From: Lachancea kluyveri NRRL Y-12651
Taxonomy: Eukaryota > Ascomycota > Saccharomycetes > Saccharomycetales > Saccharomycetaceae
DNA: 64,000 nt
Assembly: GCA_000149225.2 (NCBI GenBank)
Contig: CM000689.1
Coordinates: 992,001 to 1,056,000, forward strand
Direction of reading: 5' to 3'
Program-made: the position numbers and the translations under genes
The notes under the pieces: model-generated
Seen by the model: the letters and a program-made list of their open reading frames with translations, nothing else
What the model was told of the DNA's origin: nothing
Database searches by the model: none
In this document: positions 20,055-30,988 of the stretch, one piece after another
How the letters are laid out: the number at the start of each line of letters is the position of its first letter
How positions within the stretch are numbered: position 1 is the stretch's first letter

Positions 20055-20453
20055 ATGTCCGGTGGTAAAGGTGGTAAAGCTGGTTCTGCTGCTAAAGCTT
20101 CTCAATCCAGATCTGCTAAGGCTGGTTTAACATTCCCAGTCGGTAGAGTTCACAGACTATTGAGAAAGGGTAACTATGCTCAAAGAATTGGTTCTGGTGC
20201 TCCAGTTTACTTGACTGCTGTCTTGGAATACCTGGCTGCTGAAATTTTGGAATTGGCTGGTAACGCTGCCAGAGACAACAAGAAGACCAGAATTATTCCT
20301 CGTCACTTGCAATTGGCCATCAGAAATGATGACGAATTGAACAAGTTGTTGGGTAATGTTACCATTGCTCAAGGTGGTGTTCTACCAAACATTCATCAAA
20401 ACTTGTTGCCAAAGAAGTCTGCTAAGGCTACCAAGGCTTCTCAAGAATTGTAA
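20055..20453 (+). CDS. HTA2: Histone H2A
   Basis: This core histone of 132 residues has the H2A fold: [56 protein letters not shown] and [31 protein letters not shown]. It ends in SQEL, the site phosphorylated by Mec1/Tel1 at DNA breaks. Codons are those favoured in highly expressed yeast genes. It pairs divergently with the H2B gene and converges on RMD1. Confidence 0.98.
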   Translation: MSGGKGGKAGSAAKASQSRSAKAGLTFPVGRVHRLLRKGNYAQRIGSGAPVYLTAVLEYLAAEILELAGNAARDNKKTRIIPRHLQLAIRNDDELNKLLGNVTIAQGGVLPNIHQNLLPKKSAKATKASQEL

Positions 20454-20630
20454 GTCTAGAGGACTTTCATGCAGGTTGTATTATCATGAACTGAAAATAT
20501 CGGGTGTATTCTTCGTTCTTTGTACATTATATAATATTTCTCTATAATTAAGCTTACTATTTTAAGGGTTTAAAATCTCATTGGTGAAAAAAGAATCGTC
20601 TTTAGTGTTACTAACTGAGAGTTAGTTGGG

Positions 20631-21920
20631 TTACCGGGAGTCTGCTATGGTATCCACAATAATGTTAATGACGGAGATCAAGACTTCAACGCCAACTAAG
20701 ACAATGATAATAAACTCCAAGTACTCCTCATGACTGTGTCCTAATTGTTCTTTCAACATTTGTAATAAATCAGAGATAACTTCTAACCTCTGGTTCAACA
20801 ATGCTACTCTCTGGTTGATCTCTAAATACCCTCTTGTAGCTTGATAAATTGGTTCTAGTTGAGGCTCGGACCACATTATTTCTGGAGAATCTAACACCGA
20901 GCCATGTAAGTTGATGTTGATTCTCAAGATGAACAACTCACCTATACTCTTCATAATATCTTCCTTACTCATAGACACTTTCCCGCTGGACGCAATCTCT
21001 TGAGGGATATCCTGAGTATCTTCAATGGTGTTGTCTACTAATTCCTCAAAGAGTGATATCTTTACACTCTGTGCGATCGCGTGCGATATGGAAAGTTTAA
21101 TCATGTAGTTAGAGCCATCCCTCAAGGTGATAAAATCGTTATAAATTCTCGGCTGATAACTCTGTGTAATGTAATAGTTGAACTGCTCAACTTGAACATC
21201 TTCCTCAGCTAATTTTTCCTTTTCGAACTTTTCCACATCATTTAAAAGTGCCTTTTCTTCCCTTTCAGTGAATCCCCACATCACTATAACGCCGTACTCG
21301 AAGATAAACAAGTCTGGTTGTTTGTCACTAACATTGATTTCACCACCCTCATCATCTAGCCTTATTACATCTTCATGTTCAAATCTTTTGTCGCCTCTCC
21401 AATCCGTGTAAATAAATGGCGTATACAGACATTCATCAAACAGTTTCGTATGTGTATGATGTATCCTCTTACAGTCTTTTAGCCATCTTATCAGTTCTTT
21501 CATGCTATATGAACTGGCTGTGCAATATGCAGTTACCCGAGGCAGCAAGTGTCTATGGCCTTTCCCCAATTTTTCAGCATCTCTTCTTGCGGGCTTGTCA
21601 GTGATGCGGTTTACCTGTGAGTATACATCCTTATCGACAAGCTCCAGCTCCTCATCTTTTCTCTGAAATGGTTCCTCAGGTAAAAGCTTCAACTTTTGCG
21701 CAGTACGTGATGTTCTTTGAGGACCAAGTTTTCCATGAGAAGATTTATTGGTGGGAAACGTGGAAATTGCGTTAAGCTTAGCTTCATTTGTCTGTGTCGG
21801 TAAGTACCTCGTAGATGGGTCAGCGAAGTGCATTTGGTCTACTGGTGAAGCACGTGCTTTTGAAGAGTTAGGCCCCGATAACAACGGCTGTTGCTCTTGT
21901 GTATTATTTGAGGACATCAC
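20631..21920 (-). CDS. RMD1: Rmd1 family protein (DUF155)
   Basis: This protein of 429 residues has the DUF155 domain shared by Rmd1, Rmd8 and Rrg7. Rmd1 is needed for meiotic nuclear division in S. cerevisiae, and its biochemical role is unclear. Conserved blocks are RVTAYCTASSYSMKELIRWL, FEYGVIVMWGFTEREEKALL, YQPRIYNDFITLRDGSNYMIKLSISHAIAQS, LFEELVDNTIEDTQDIP and the membrane segment near the C-terminus (EYLEFIIIVLVGVEVLISVINIIV). The N-terminal 100 residues are polar. It is divergent from NHP10, as in S. cerevisiae. Confidence 0.94.
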   Translation of the reverse strand: MMSSNNTQEQQPLLSGPNSSKARASPVDQMHFADPSTRYLPTQTNEAKLNAISTFPTNKSSHGKLGPQRTSRTAQKLKLLPEEPFQRKDEELELVDKDVYSQVNRITDKPARRDAEKLGKGHRHLLPRVTAYCTASSYSMKELIRWLKDCKRIHHTHTKLFDECLYTPFIYTDWRGDKRFEHEDVIRLDDEGGEINVSDKQPDLFIFEYGVIVMWGFTEREEKALLNDVEKFEKEKLAEEDVQVEQFNYYITQSYQPRIYNDFITLRDGSNYMIKLSISHAIAQSVKISLFEELVDNTIEDTQDIPQEIASSGKVSMSKEDIMKSIGELFILRININLHGSVLDSPEIMWSEPQLEPIYQATRGYLEINQRVALLNQRLEVISDLLQMLKEQLGHSHEEYLEFIIIVLVGVEVLISVINIIVDTIADSR

Positions 21921-22117
21921 TGATATGCTTTATGACTTTTGAAGTATTTTTTTTCTCGTTTTTAACCAGTTGAACAGCCTTTTTGTGCGGGTCTTCCCTA
22001 GTTTCAACTTGTTTAAGATAAAATTTCATGGCGTCAGACAGGGTGATTTTTCGTCGGAAGAGCAAATACACTTGCATAACTACTTGAAAGCAGCTATTTG
22101 GGCAAGGAGAAAGAACG

Positions 22118-22837
22118 ATGTCAGAAGATCGTCAGCCGTCCTTAAAGAGGAAAGTCGAAGAACTGCAGGAGAGTAACCAAGTATTAGCACTTGCTGTACA
22201 AAGAACAAGGTTAGCCGTAAAGAGATTACGTCTCGAGTATGGAACGCTGTTGGAGAGGTTGGAGAGCAGAGTCGACAAGGATCCAGAATTACGTTTTGAA
22301 GATCCTCTACCATCACTAGAAAGCTTTAAAGCACAGCTCCTAGAAGATGCTCAGTCAAGTTCCAAAGCAAGAGGTAAGAGAAAGAAGACCAAAGAAAGAG
22401 ACCCTAATATGCCCAAGAGACCAACAAACGCTTACCTGTTATTTTGCGAAATGAATAAGGAAAAAATGAAAGAGGAAGTAGGGCCTGTCGACATATCAAA
22501 AGCCTTAACTGATGCATGGAAAAACTTGAACGAAGAAGATAGGAAGCCTTACTACGACCTATACAACGAAGACAGGGAGAGATACCAAAGAGAAATGGAG
22601 GCCTACACTAAGAGCAAGGATGACAGTGCAAAAATTGAATCGGACATAAAGAAAGAGAAAGTGACTGCGGACGATGACGAAGAAGAGGATGAAGAAGACG
22701 AAGAAGATGAAGAGGACATTGAGGAGGACGAAGAGGATGAGGTGGATGGCAACAAGACAACTGATGGCGACAACGATACTGATGAAACCCAACCAGATGC
22801 CGATGCGACTGCCGATGTTCCTACAAGCGAAATATAA
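22118..22837 (+). CDS. NHP10: HMG-box subunit of the INO80 complex
   Basis: Nhp10 is an HMG-box protein in the INO80 chromatin remodeller that helps dock it on DNA and breaks. The N-terminal helix RLAVKRLRLEYGTLLERLESR is strongly conserved. It is followed by the HMG box KERDPNMPKRPTNAYLLFCE to DRERYQREMEAY. The tail is a long aspartate/glutamate run coded by GAA/GAT repeats (about 22670-22750), longer than in S. cerevisiae, giving 239 residues against 203. It is convergent with UTP20. Confidence 0.95.
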   Translation: MSEDRQPSLKRKVEELQESNQVLALAVQRTRLAVKRLRLEYGTLLERLESRVDKDPELRFEDPLPSLESFKAQLLEDAQSSSKARGKRKKTKERDPNMPKRPTNAYLLFCEMNKEKMKEEVGPVDISKALTDAWKNLNEEDRKPYYDLYNEDRERYQREMEAYTKSKDDSAKIESDIKKEKVTADDDEEEDEEDEEDEEDIEEDEEDEVDGNKTTDGDNDTDETQPDADATADVPTSEI

Positions 22838-22937
22838 TACGATCGATACAGTATATTAATCATCACATGTGTACATATAACCTTCATTTAGTCACTCATA
22901 TTAAATAAGACCATTTTGAACGTTCACGAAATACGCT

Positions 22938-23108
22938 ATGAGTTTGAATCGGGAACAAGAACGACAAGTATACAATGATACAAGATATATCTTGCTGCCA
23001 GAAATTGATGCCATTTCCTCAATTCCGGACTCACAAAAGAAAATTGTGGTTACTCATTCACCACCAGCCAGTCGGAAAGATGGATTATCAATTCAAAAAT
23101 TTACATAA
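22938..23108 (+). CDS. Possible 56-residue protein, unknown
   Basis: An ATG-to-TAA frame of 56 codons fills most of the 298 bp between the convergent NHP10 and UTP20 genes. It begins MSLNREQERQVYND and ends SIQKFT. Its composition (charged, with a hydrophobic YILLPEIDAI patch) is protein-like, but I recognise no family and no such gene is known to me at this place in S. cerevisiae. It may be chance reading in the 3' UTRs. Confidence 0.25.
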   Translation: MSLNREQERQVYNDTRYILLPEIDAISSIPDSQKKIVVTHSPPASRKDGLSIQKFT

Positions 23109-23135
23109 TCGATAACTATAGTTACAAAAGTGGCT

Positions 23136-26100
23136 TCATGCTCTTCTTTTCTTTTTGTGGTAATAACCACTGTCATCCTTCTCATGTTTCCTTTTCTCTC
23201 TAGATCTAGCATGCTTCTTCAATTTCCTGTTTGCTGCTGCCTCTGGCGCTCTGACAGCTAAGACAGCCTTCCTGGCTCTTCTTTCCTGTCTTCTCCTAGT
23301 AACAATCTGTTTAACATTAGCATACGACCCGGTGAAGTCAGCAACAGACAGTTTCGTCTCCAACATTTGGACACATTCTTGTGCTAAAGCATGTAGCTCC
23401 TCTTGCTGTTCGTCCAGCCTAGTTCCATCCTGTTCTAAGTAAACGAATAAAGGAAGCAAAAACTTTTCAGCGCTTTGCTTCAGCTCCGCTTCGTCTAAGA
23501 TCTGGGCCATTAAGGCAAATAGCTGAATACTAGACTTTTTGGACGAAAAAGACTCTGCCGGATTATCTTCGCTCCTGATGATAGATCCAGCCCTGGATAT
23601 AGCAAAGTCAATAGCGCTTTCATACCTAGATTCCTGGCTATCATTATCCTGAATAATAAATGCAGTCTTTTCTGATTTCCACTTCATGATAAGCATAACC
23701 AAAGTGTTCAAAGAAACACTGGACAAAGCTTCTGGAAGGGAAGGTGCACCGAGTTGGCGGAATATTCTGAAGGCGATAGTTTGAAGCTCGTAATCAGTCA
23801 AGGGCTTTTCTAACTTTCTCAGGTTACTGACCAATGCATTTACCAAACGGGCTGCAGACATACGAACCCATGCATGAGGGTACAAAAGACAACCGACAAT
23901 CTTGGACCATGTAGAGCTAAACGCTTTTTCATAAACATTTTCACTTTTTGTGATGTAAACGGAAAAGACATTTAATGCAGTGTAGACCACATCCCATTCT
24001 GTATCTGATCCAACATCGGTGCTCGAGATAATAGCCTTCATACGGTTAATTGCAAGCTCGTTAAGAGCATCATTGTTTTCCAAACCAATTGTAGATAGGT
24101 AAATTTTGTAAATTCTTAGACCCAAGTTTAAAAACATCGGATTTTCGGCTTGCTTTAACCAGGAAGAAATGTACTTCTCTATAGTACTCATTTTCAATGG
24201 ACCCAATTTCTGGAACAGGTTTGTGATCAAAGCAGCAGCCATTTCACGGCACCTTGGTGAATCATCATTAACCGATACACCTGCTAGGGAGACAAAAAAT
24301 GATGCAGACAATTTCATAAGCAACTCAGGCCCTGACTTATTTACAATTAAATTGATCAGTTCCATAACCGACTGTCTGCCTTCTTGAGATGGGTACTCCA
24401 AATTGCTGACCAGGAACCTAAATTGCTTTTCCAAACGGCCTCTACTTTGGTCATATTCCATCAAGAATTGATAATAAACGCTTCTCGATACATCTCTAAT
24501 TTCTTTAGAGTGGTTTGTTACCATAATTTCCGAAACGGTATCCATCACATCATAGACTTCTGGTAAAACAATATGTTTAGAAAATAATGCCTTTAAGAAA
24601 TTGAAGGCTAAACCCTGCTTGCTAGGTTCGTGTAAGTCTGGCAAAATACGTCCCAAAACGTAACTTAGCGCAGTGTCCTTTAGTTCGATTTCTTTATGAC
24701 GAAGCACAGATGACAAAAACTTTAGACCCATTTGACAAAGCTCAGTAGAAGTAGAAGGAGAATCCTTGATTATATTTAACACCTTCCTAGCACAGTTCTT
24801 GAAAACAGCCTCAGAACCCTCTGGGAAATCGAGTTTAACGAAGATAATCAAGACACGCAAAGTACTGATCAACACACCTTCATTCTCAGAATTGAGTGTG
24901 TCCTTTAAAAGAGGAATGAAGCCTTCCAGATAGGCAACGTTTAATAAATTCTGGTTTCTAGAAAGTGCGGTTCGTAGTAGGTCCAAAGAAAATTTTTGCA
25001 TTGTCGACACAAACAAAGAGTTCTCAGTATGAACTCTAGCAGTCTTTGCATTTAAGCTGATTAAAAAAAATTCTTCTTTTTCACTTTTAGGTGAAACTCT
25101 CCTTCCAGATCTTTTGCTAGCTAGAGCCTCAGTCTCAGACTGTGTATAGATCTCGTGACAAAGCTTCAAGACGTCGACAGAAGAAGATTCTTCATTATGA
25201 TTCAACCCTAAAGCGTATCTTCTTAACAATTCATCGAGCTTTTTCTGGCTTTTCAAAGCAAGACGTTCCATAAGCAAAGCCTTAACCGGAGCCAATAAAG
25301 TAGCAAATGTCGACAAGTTGATGTTGGCGGCCATGATTTCACCGGTGTCGTAGCTTTTATTAAACTTCACCTCCTTCATTTTAGAGGTGTAACCCTCAGC
25401 ATCCTTCTCCTGGCCAGCCATACCAAAGATGTCTTCCATTGTAATCTTAACAATAATGTGGGCACAGTCGTCCATATCACCGTGCTGCAATACCTCGGAC
25501 AGTGACATTAACACGTGGTGAACTGTATAACTTAAGACGTGGATTTGCGAGCCTCGAGTTAGAGCGGCCTTTAGTTCCCTGATAATAAAAGTCAAATAAG
25601 TTGGTCCCAAAATAACAGAAATGTGTCCCAAGTTCTTTCTTACAGCTTCACGTAGTTCTTCAGACCTACTACGCAACACCTGGCAAATACTAGTTAAAAT
25701 GCCTGGTAGTAAAGCAATGGTATCTTCTGGCTTCAATCCTAAGACCAAGTTAACCAATGCTTCAGATAATGGGATTCTGGCAACAATGGTTTCGTCATCT
25801 CTGGTGGCCAAAGTTTTAGAAAGTGTAGCACACACTTCTTCTTTAATATAACGCTCTGGTTCATCCAGCTTACTAGGGAAATTTCTAATACGTGGTTTAG
25901 TCTCGTCGAGTGTTCTGATACTCTGCATTGTGTTTTTTAAAGCGCGGGACACCTGTACAATCAAAACGACGACTTCTTTTAAATGATCAGGTTTATTCTT
26001 CAACATTGAGATGTATCTTCTTAACAGGGCTTTGTATTGATTCCAACTCGAGTAATTAGACAAAGCACCAATAGTTAAAATGGTCTCGTTACTGATGTTT

Positions 26101-29100
26101 CTATATTTCTCTTCCTCAGAGAAAGCATACCGTTCGATCATAGGAATTAAATAGTGAGAAATACTATTGCCGTGAAGTTTATTACCATAGTCTCGTAACC
26201 TCTTAATAGCCCTTTGACGACGATGCAGTTGAATGTGATTGATGTTTACAAAAAAGTTAGCTTCTTCGTCACCATTGAACAATAAAGCTTTCATGTCATC
26301 CAGCTCGGTATAGTATTTGGAGTTTATAACAATGTAAGCGATAACAGAGATGTATTCATTTTGAACCCCTTCATCCTGTTTCCTTAAACCCGTCCTCACA
26401 TGTGGCAATACAACCTCCTTCATCATACTCACCGGTTTTCGTGCAACGTCGGCCGAGGGTTTCGAGTTGATGTAATCAATAAAGCGATTCAAAGTATAGG
26501 TAGCATTGGTCCTAATAGCGAGTTCGTCTTTATCGTTTATGAAAAACAGACAACAGTAAAGAACAGGTAACCATTCAATTTCCATATACTCCTTATAGTC
26601 GGTTTCAGTAAATTGCTTGAAGGCGGGCAATACCCTTTCAAAATCGTATTCTTGCATGCGAGAGGGGGAGTAAGCATTCAAATTAGAAAGAAGCTCAGAC
26701 ACGCGGGCAACGTTTTCAAACCTAGAGCCAATGCTAACGAAAACGGTATTCAAAGTTTCTCTAATATCTCTTTCTGCATAAACTCTGTACAACTTTGAGC
26801 AGGCTTTGTAAAGGGACTCAATATCTTGCCAAGAACAGTCATATTCAGTAATTAAAGAAGCAAGAGATCTTAAAATCTTGACTTTGTCCTTCATATGCAC
26901 ATTACCAATATCTTTTTCTAAGGCGAGTGTCAAGGAATCAACCAATAATTTTCTAGTTTCATTATCCTGAATGTAACCTGCCTCAGTCATGTTCAGTAGT
27001 AGGTCAATTGCAACCGAGGAAACTTGTTGGCTAACTATTTTTTTGAATAGTTCAGGTAGAACTTGAAGACAAATGGAGACAGTCAAGGAGATCAATCCGA
27101 TATATTCAGTGTCTTTAGATGGATTTTTCACAATCTTATTGGAATAATCCAAAAGAACATGCACAACAGCTTCTTTTGCATTGTCACTAGATAAGGTCCT
27201 CATCAAAGCCTTAGCTGGTGCGTAGTCGTCAAAGTACAAAAACTTGTACAAAAACTTATGGTTTGCCCAGTAAGTCATCATTTTCATAATAGATGAAGGC
27301 TGTTGTAAGTTTTCGTCTTCAAATCTTACAAGACGTGGCTTGATAACGTTATTATAGATATCGGCAATGTACTCAGTCCAATCCAAAGTCTCACCAAGAT
27401 ATTCAAACAAGCTGTGAAAGCATTTCATTCCCAGTTGCCTCAAATTGATAGCGACTTTATCGATAAAATCATGATTGATGTCCTGGGATAAAACGTAATT
27501 AGACATGCAAATACTGTAAATCAGGGGCCTAATTACCGACTTCATTACATCAGGAAAATTAGAACCTAGAACAGAAAGTGAAGAGTTAATGATGTTTACG
27601 AAACCGGTCATCCTTCTCAAAACCTTCGAGTTTGCCTCATCCTCTTCAATGTGGTTACCATTATCAAAAAAGTATTCATATTTGAACCTGCTGCTGCCTA
27701 GCCTTAAAAAATCAATGATATAGGCCTCTTTCAAATTTGGCAAAACAGTTATCACCGCCGTCCTTCTACTCCGCTTAATACCGCTGGTGTTTGGTGTTTG
27801 AGCACGGCCAAATAAAATCCTGAGGACGTATGGCATCAATTCCTCTTTATCTGCGTCCTCAATTATTCTTGAGTTATCGCTGGCCAAAAATTTTGTCATT
27901 TCATCCTTAAACAGAGTATCATCCAAGAGGTTCTTCAAATTGTCTCTGTATTTCATAACTATTGGATCTTTGTAAGCAAAAATACCATCTAGTGACAGCC
28001 TTTGAACTTCTGTATTTCTGCTGCTTAGTAAAACCATGAACCTTTGGTGAACCTCTTCAAACTTATAGATCGACTTGATGTTCTTGAATTTGCCAAATAG
28101 CTTCAATAGAGAATTTCTATCAGTTTCAGCCCAGCTAGAAGCACTAAAAACAGTATCATCAGTCTCACCGTCTTGGAAAATTTCATCTGATTCATCTTCA
28201 TTGAAAAGTAACGGAACAATATCTCTAGAGTGACGCTCAGCCAGTCTTGAAATTAACAATAAAGCCTTTAAAGTTCGGCTCCTAATAAGAGGTGGATAGA
28301 CGAGTTCGCTCCTTCTTTCTTGAAAAATATCAATAAAAGAACAATCAGTAAAAAAATAGAGATTGAAGACCCTATCAGAAGCTTGGACTATATCATCAAG
28401 TCTTTTCACACTAACGGTCCAAAAAGGATTTCTAATAGCTTCAGAAATTGGCTCCTGATAGTAGTTTAATTTGAAATTATTATCAAGTATGTTCAAAAAG
28501 TGAACCGCCAATTCCCAAACCAAAGCTTGATCTTTTTCGTAAATGGTTGGTAAAATTTCATACACACCATTCCACAACGGGGAAAATCTGGCGGTCAGTA
28601 GACCGAATAAAAATTTGAAAAAAATATTGTTCAGTAGCTTCTGTGGCTCGGCTTTGGAAAATTCAGACCCCATGTTTCTAATTCTCATGGTTAAGTCACG
28701 ACTATTTTGCAAAGTTAGAGGAATTTCTTCAATGATTTTGCAGTCATTAATTATTGATGATACCTCCTGACCCGTGATTTCAAGAAAGCTGATGATGAGT
28801 TTCAAGGATTCATACCGAATTTTACCATCTGGAAGAAGCAGATTATCAGTAATTTCATAGACAAAACTTTCGTTATCAATAAGGGTTTTGAGCAGCTTTT
28901 CATTGTGCGAAAGCATTTTCAAGACGCGGTGGAACCCCTCGATAAACGCTCTGCTATTCTTAAAATCGGAGATATTGTTGGTAATGCTACAGAGCATTTT
29001 ATACATCTCATTAGAATCGTGAACGGTTAGCGTCTGTAAAAGATTACCCAAAACATCCTTGCTAAAGTCATTATGAACAGGTTTTTTCGACAGTTGGTTG

Positions 29101-30605
29101 ACCAACGGTAAGATAATAGAGGAATTATCTACATCTGCTCTCTTTAAAGTTGGTAATCTCCAGAGTATTTCAAACAGGTTATCATCGCTGCTGACATCGG
29201 AATACACAGGTAACGACTCAAGTATGTAATTAGAAAAGTCATCTGGGATTGTAAAATTTAATTTGTAAATGATATCATGTCTATCTTCCAACTGCAACAA
29301 CAGTAAGGAAATCTTCTTTGAATTGTCTTTCCACTGAGAGTTGATGTACTTTTGAAGATATTTTGCACCACTAAATGAGAAAAGTCTCTCCCTGTCTAAA
29401 TCCAAAGCAATTTTAAAGAACTCGACGTAATGTAAAGGGAATGTTTCCATGTAAAATTCGAAAATTTTTTTGTGAAATTGAGTCAGGCTCTTAACATCAG
29501 CATTACGAAGGATGACTGAAAATAAAAAGGCAACTGTTTCTGGGATCAATGTAGCTCTGTTTTCATGAATGATAACTTTTTGAACAGATGCCATCAGTAT
29601 AGACCAGTCAGGGACCTTCTTACCACTTTCTGCAAATACTAGAGCCGCCAATACTTTGGATACTCTATCTAAATCCAGAGTTTTTCTGGAAAGGTGTTCA
29701 TCTAGTTTGGAGAGAATGGAGTCATAGAGGGATTGCGTGTTTTCCGACGCTGTGTGCCTCAAAATATCCATCAAGATGTCTGCAAAGAGGGAGACGCAAA
29801 CTGCACCCTGATTATCATTTAAAGCTTCATCTAATAGAATTGCCACAATGGTATTAGATTTGGAATGCAAAGTATCTTTAGTGGTTTTTAAAGATTCATC
29901 AAATAAGGTTTGCAAACCATCGTAAAAATTATTACTCTCAACATCACATAGTTTTTTAAAGGAATAAGAAATGAACTCAGAGAGATTTTTGGAGTTAGAC
30001 TTTCTAATCAGAAAGGACAGTGCCTCAGCAGAGAACCTGGACAAGTAGTCTTTAGAATGAGATAGTAATGGAAACAGTAAATTAAATGTAGTTAGCAGGT
30101 CTTTGCACAAGCTTCTGGACAAGTATTTGAAGATATAAGCTAAGCAATTGAAACCCCATTCGAAGACATTAGAAGTTTCAAACTCAGTAGCGTCATTAAG
30201 CAGTTTTATCAATGAGGTTAGCGCTCTTTCATAAAACTTCATGAAGTCAGGTCCCAAATCGTGACAGAACTGGGACAGAAGATCCAAAAGAGGCTGGAGA
30301 GACTTGTCATCATGATTGTTGATATGAGTTTCCAGTGCCTGGAAGATTTTCTCTTCATGGTACAAGATTTGGGGTAACGTTTGAACCAGATTCTCGACCT
30401 CATCGGCAAAAATGGCGAAATCGCCACTCATATTAATGTCCCTCCAATGCTCGAAAGAAGCGAGAAAATGCGACGTCTCAACATAATCATGGACTCTTTT
30501 TTCCAGATTTCTGGCTGGTTCAATTCTCAGGTCATCGATCTTGTCTTTGAAGGACGAGTACCTATATCTATTGGTAGCCTTGGTGGTACTTTTTTGCTTG
30601 GCCAT
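23136..30605 (-). CDS. UTP20: U3 snoRNP / SSU processome component Utp20
   Basis: Utp20 is a giant HEAT-repeat scaffold of the 90S pre-ribosome needed for 18S rRNA processing in the nucleolus. The 2489-residue product matches the 2493 of S. cerevisiae along its length without interruption. It begins MAKQKSTTKATNRYRYSSFK and ends in a basic, nucleolar-type tail (RKLKKHARSREKRKHEKDD, KKKRRA). The rest is helical repeat. The unbroken 7.5-kb frame is also a useful sign of sequence quality. PAC and RRPE motifs lie 150-170 bp upstream. Confidence 0.96.
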   Translation of the reverse strand: MAKQKSTTKATNRYRYSSFKDKIDDLRIEPARNLEKRVHDYVETSHFLASFEHWRDINMSGDFAIFADEVENLVQTLPQILYHEEKIFQALETHINNHDDKSLQPLLDLLSQFCHDLGPDFMKFYERALTSLIKLLNDATEFETSNVFEWGFNCLAYIFKYLSRSLCKDLLTTFNLLFPLLSHSKDYLSRFSAEALSFLIRKSNSKNLSEFISYSFKKLCDVESNNFYDGLQTLFDESLKTTKDTLHSKSNTIVAILLDEALNDNQGAVCVSLFADILMDILRHTASENTQSLYDSILSKLDEHLSRKTLDLDRVSKVLAALVFAESGKKVPDWSILMASVQKVIIHENRATLIPETVAFLFSVILRNADVKSLTQFHKKIFEFYMETFPLHYVEFFKIALDLDRERLFSFSGAKYLQKYINSQWKDNSKKISLLLLQLEDRHDIIYKLNFTIPDDFSNYILESLPVYSDVSSDDNLFEILWRLPTLKRADVDNSSIILPLVNQLSKKPVHNDFSKDVLGNLLQTLTVHDSNEMYKMLCSITNNISDFKNSRAFIEGFHRVLKMLSHNEKLLKTLIDNESFVYEITDNLLLPDGKIRYESLKLIISFLEITGQEVSSIINDCKIIEEIPLTLQNSRDLTMRIRNMGSEFSKAEPQKLLNNIFFKFLFGLLTARFSPLWNGVYEILPTIYEKDQALVWELAVHFLNILDNNFKLNYYQEPISEAIRNPFWTVSVKRLDDIVQASDRVFNLYFFTDCSFIDIFQERRSELVYPPLIRSRTLKALLLISRLAERHSRDIVPLLFNEDESDEIFQDGETDDTVFSASSWAETDRNSLLKLFGKFKNIKSIYKFEEVHQRFMVLLSSRNTEVQRLSLDGIFAYKDPIVMKYRDNLKNLLDDTLFKDEMTKFLASDNSRIIEDADKEELMPYVLRILFGRAQTPNTSGIKRSRRTAVITVLPNLKEAYIIDFLRLGSSRFKYEYFFDNGNHIEEDEANSKVLRRMTGFVNIINSSLSVLGSNFPDVMKSVIRPLIYSICMSNYVLSQDINHDFIDKVAINLRQLGMKCFHSLFEYLGETLDWTEYIADIYNNVIKPRLVRFEDENLQQPSSIMKMMTYWANHKFLYKFLYFDDYAPAKALMRTLSSDNAKEAVVHVLLDYSNKIVKNPSKDTEYIGLISLTVSICLQVLPELFKKIVSQQVSSVAIDLLLNMTEAGYIQDNETRKLLVDSLTLALEKDIGNVHMKDKVKILRSLASLITEYDCSWQDIESLYKACSKLYRVYAERDIRETLNTVFVSIGSRFENVARVSELLSNLNAYSPSRMQEYDFERVLPAFKQFTETDYKEYMEIEWLPVLYCCLFFINDKDELAIRTNATYTLNRFIDYINSKPSADVARKPVSMMKEVVLPHVRTGLRKQDEGVQNEYISVIAYIVINSKYYTELDDMKALLFNGDEEANFFVNINHIQLHRRQRAIKRLRDYGNKLHGNSISHYLIPMIERYAFSEEEKYRNISNETILTIGALSNYSSWNQYKALLRRYISMLKNKPDHLKEVVVLIVQVSRALKNTMQSIRTLDETKPRIRNFPSKLDEPERYIKEEVCATLSKTLATRDDETIVARIPLSEALVNLVLGLKPEDTIALLPGILTSICQVLRSRSEELREAVRKNLGHISVILGPTYLTFIIRELKAALTRGSQIHVLSYTVHHVLMSLSEVLQHGDMDDCAHIIVKITMEDIFGMAGQEKDAEGYTSKMKEVKFNKSYDTGEIMAANINLSTFATLLAPVKALLMERLALKSQKKLDELLRRYALGLNHNEESSSVDVLKLCHEIYTQSETEALASKRSGRRVSPKSEKEEFFLISLNAKTARVHTENSLFVSTMQKFSLDLLRTALSRNQNLLNVAYLEGFIPLLKDTLNSENEGVLISTLRVLIIFVKLDFPEGSEAVFKNCARKVLNIIKDSPSTSTELCQMGLKFLSSVLRHKEIELKDTALSYVLGRILPDLHEPSKQGLAFNFLKALFSKHIVLPEVYDVMDTVSEIMVTNHSKEIRDVSRSVYYQFLMEYDQSRGRLEKQFRFLVSNLEYPSQEGRQSVMELINLIVNKSGPELLMKLSASFFVSLAGVSVNDDSPRCREMAAALITNLFQKLGPLKMSTIEKYISSWLKQAENPMFLNLGLRIYKIYLSTIGLENNDALNELAINRMKAIISSTDVGSDTEWDVVYTALNVFSVYITKSENVYEKAFSSTWSKIVGCLLYPHAWVRMSAARLVNALVSNLRKLEKPLTDYELQTIAFRIFRQLGAPSLPEALSSVSLNTLVMLIMKWKSEKTAFIIQDNDSQESRYESAIDFAISRAGSIIRSEDNPAESFSSKKSSIQLFALMAQILDEAELKQSAEKFLLPLFVYLEQDGTRLDEQQEELHALAQECVQMLETKLSVADFTGSYANVKQIVTRRRQERRARKAVLAVRAPEAAANRKLKKHARSREKRKHEKDDSGYYHKKKRRA

Positions 30606-30753
30606 CTTTCTGGATCACTGTGCGGTTCTTTAAATAAAAGCTGATTGCTCTCAAAATATTCTGGCTCAAATACTTGGGAGAGTGGACTCAGAAATATAAC
30701 GGAAGTAGTCTATCTAATACTCCTGCTTAAACTTTTGATCAGTGATATAGCAG

Positions 30754-30774
30754 AGCTCATCGGAAAATTTTTCA
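30754..30774 (-). promoter_or_regulatory. PAC and RRPE ribosome-biogenesis motifs upstream of UTP20
   Basis: On the minus strand TGAAAAATTTT (RRPE, 30774-30764) directly abuts CCGATGAGCT (PAC, 30763-30754), which matches GCGATGAGNT at all but the first base. In yeast these bind Stb3 and Dot6/Tod6 and mark the ribosome-biogenesis regulon. A further GCGATGA is present near 30804 on the plus strand. Confidence 0.85.
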
Positions 30775-30988
30775 AGGTTTTCGGGGACACATTTCTTTTT
30801 CATGCGATGACCATCGTCAAAAGCGATAAATACCATCTTAAGACCAGAAATATAGTGATAATGATTTCAAATGTATGTATAGATTACGAACGAGAAGATA
30901 AACAGCCCTGATTCTAATACACACGGTACTTCCCTACCAGACACTGATGTAATAAGTATTGTAATCCAAAATTAAAAATACACAAAGT

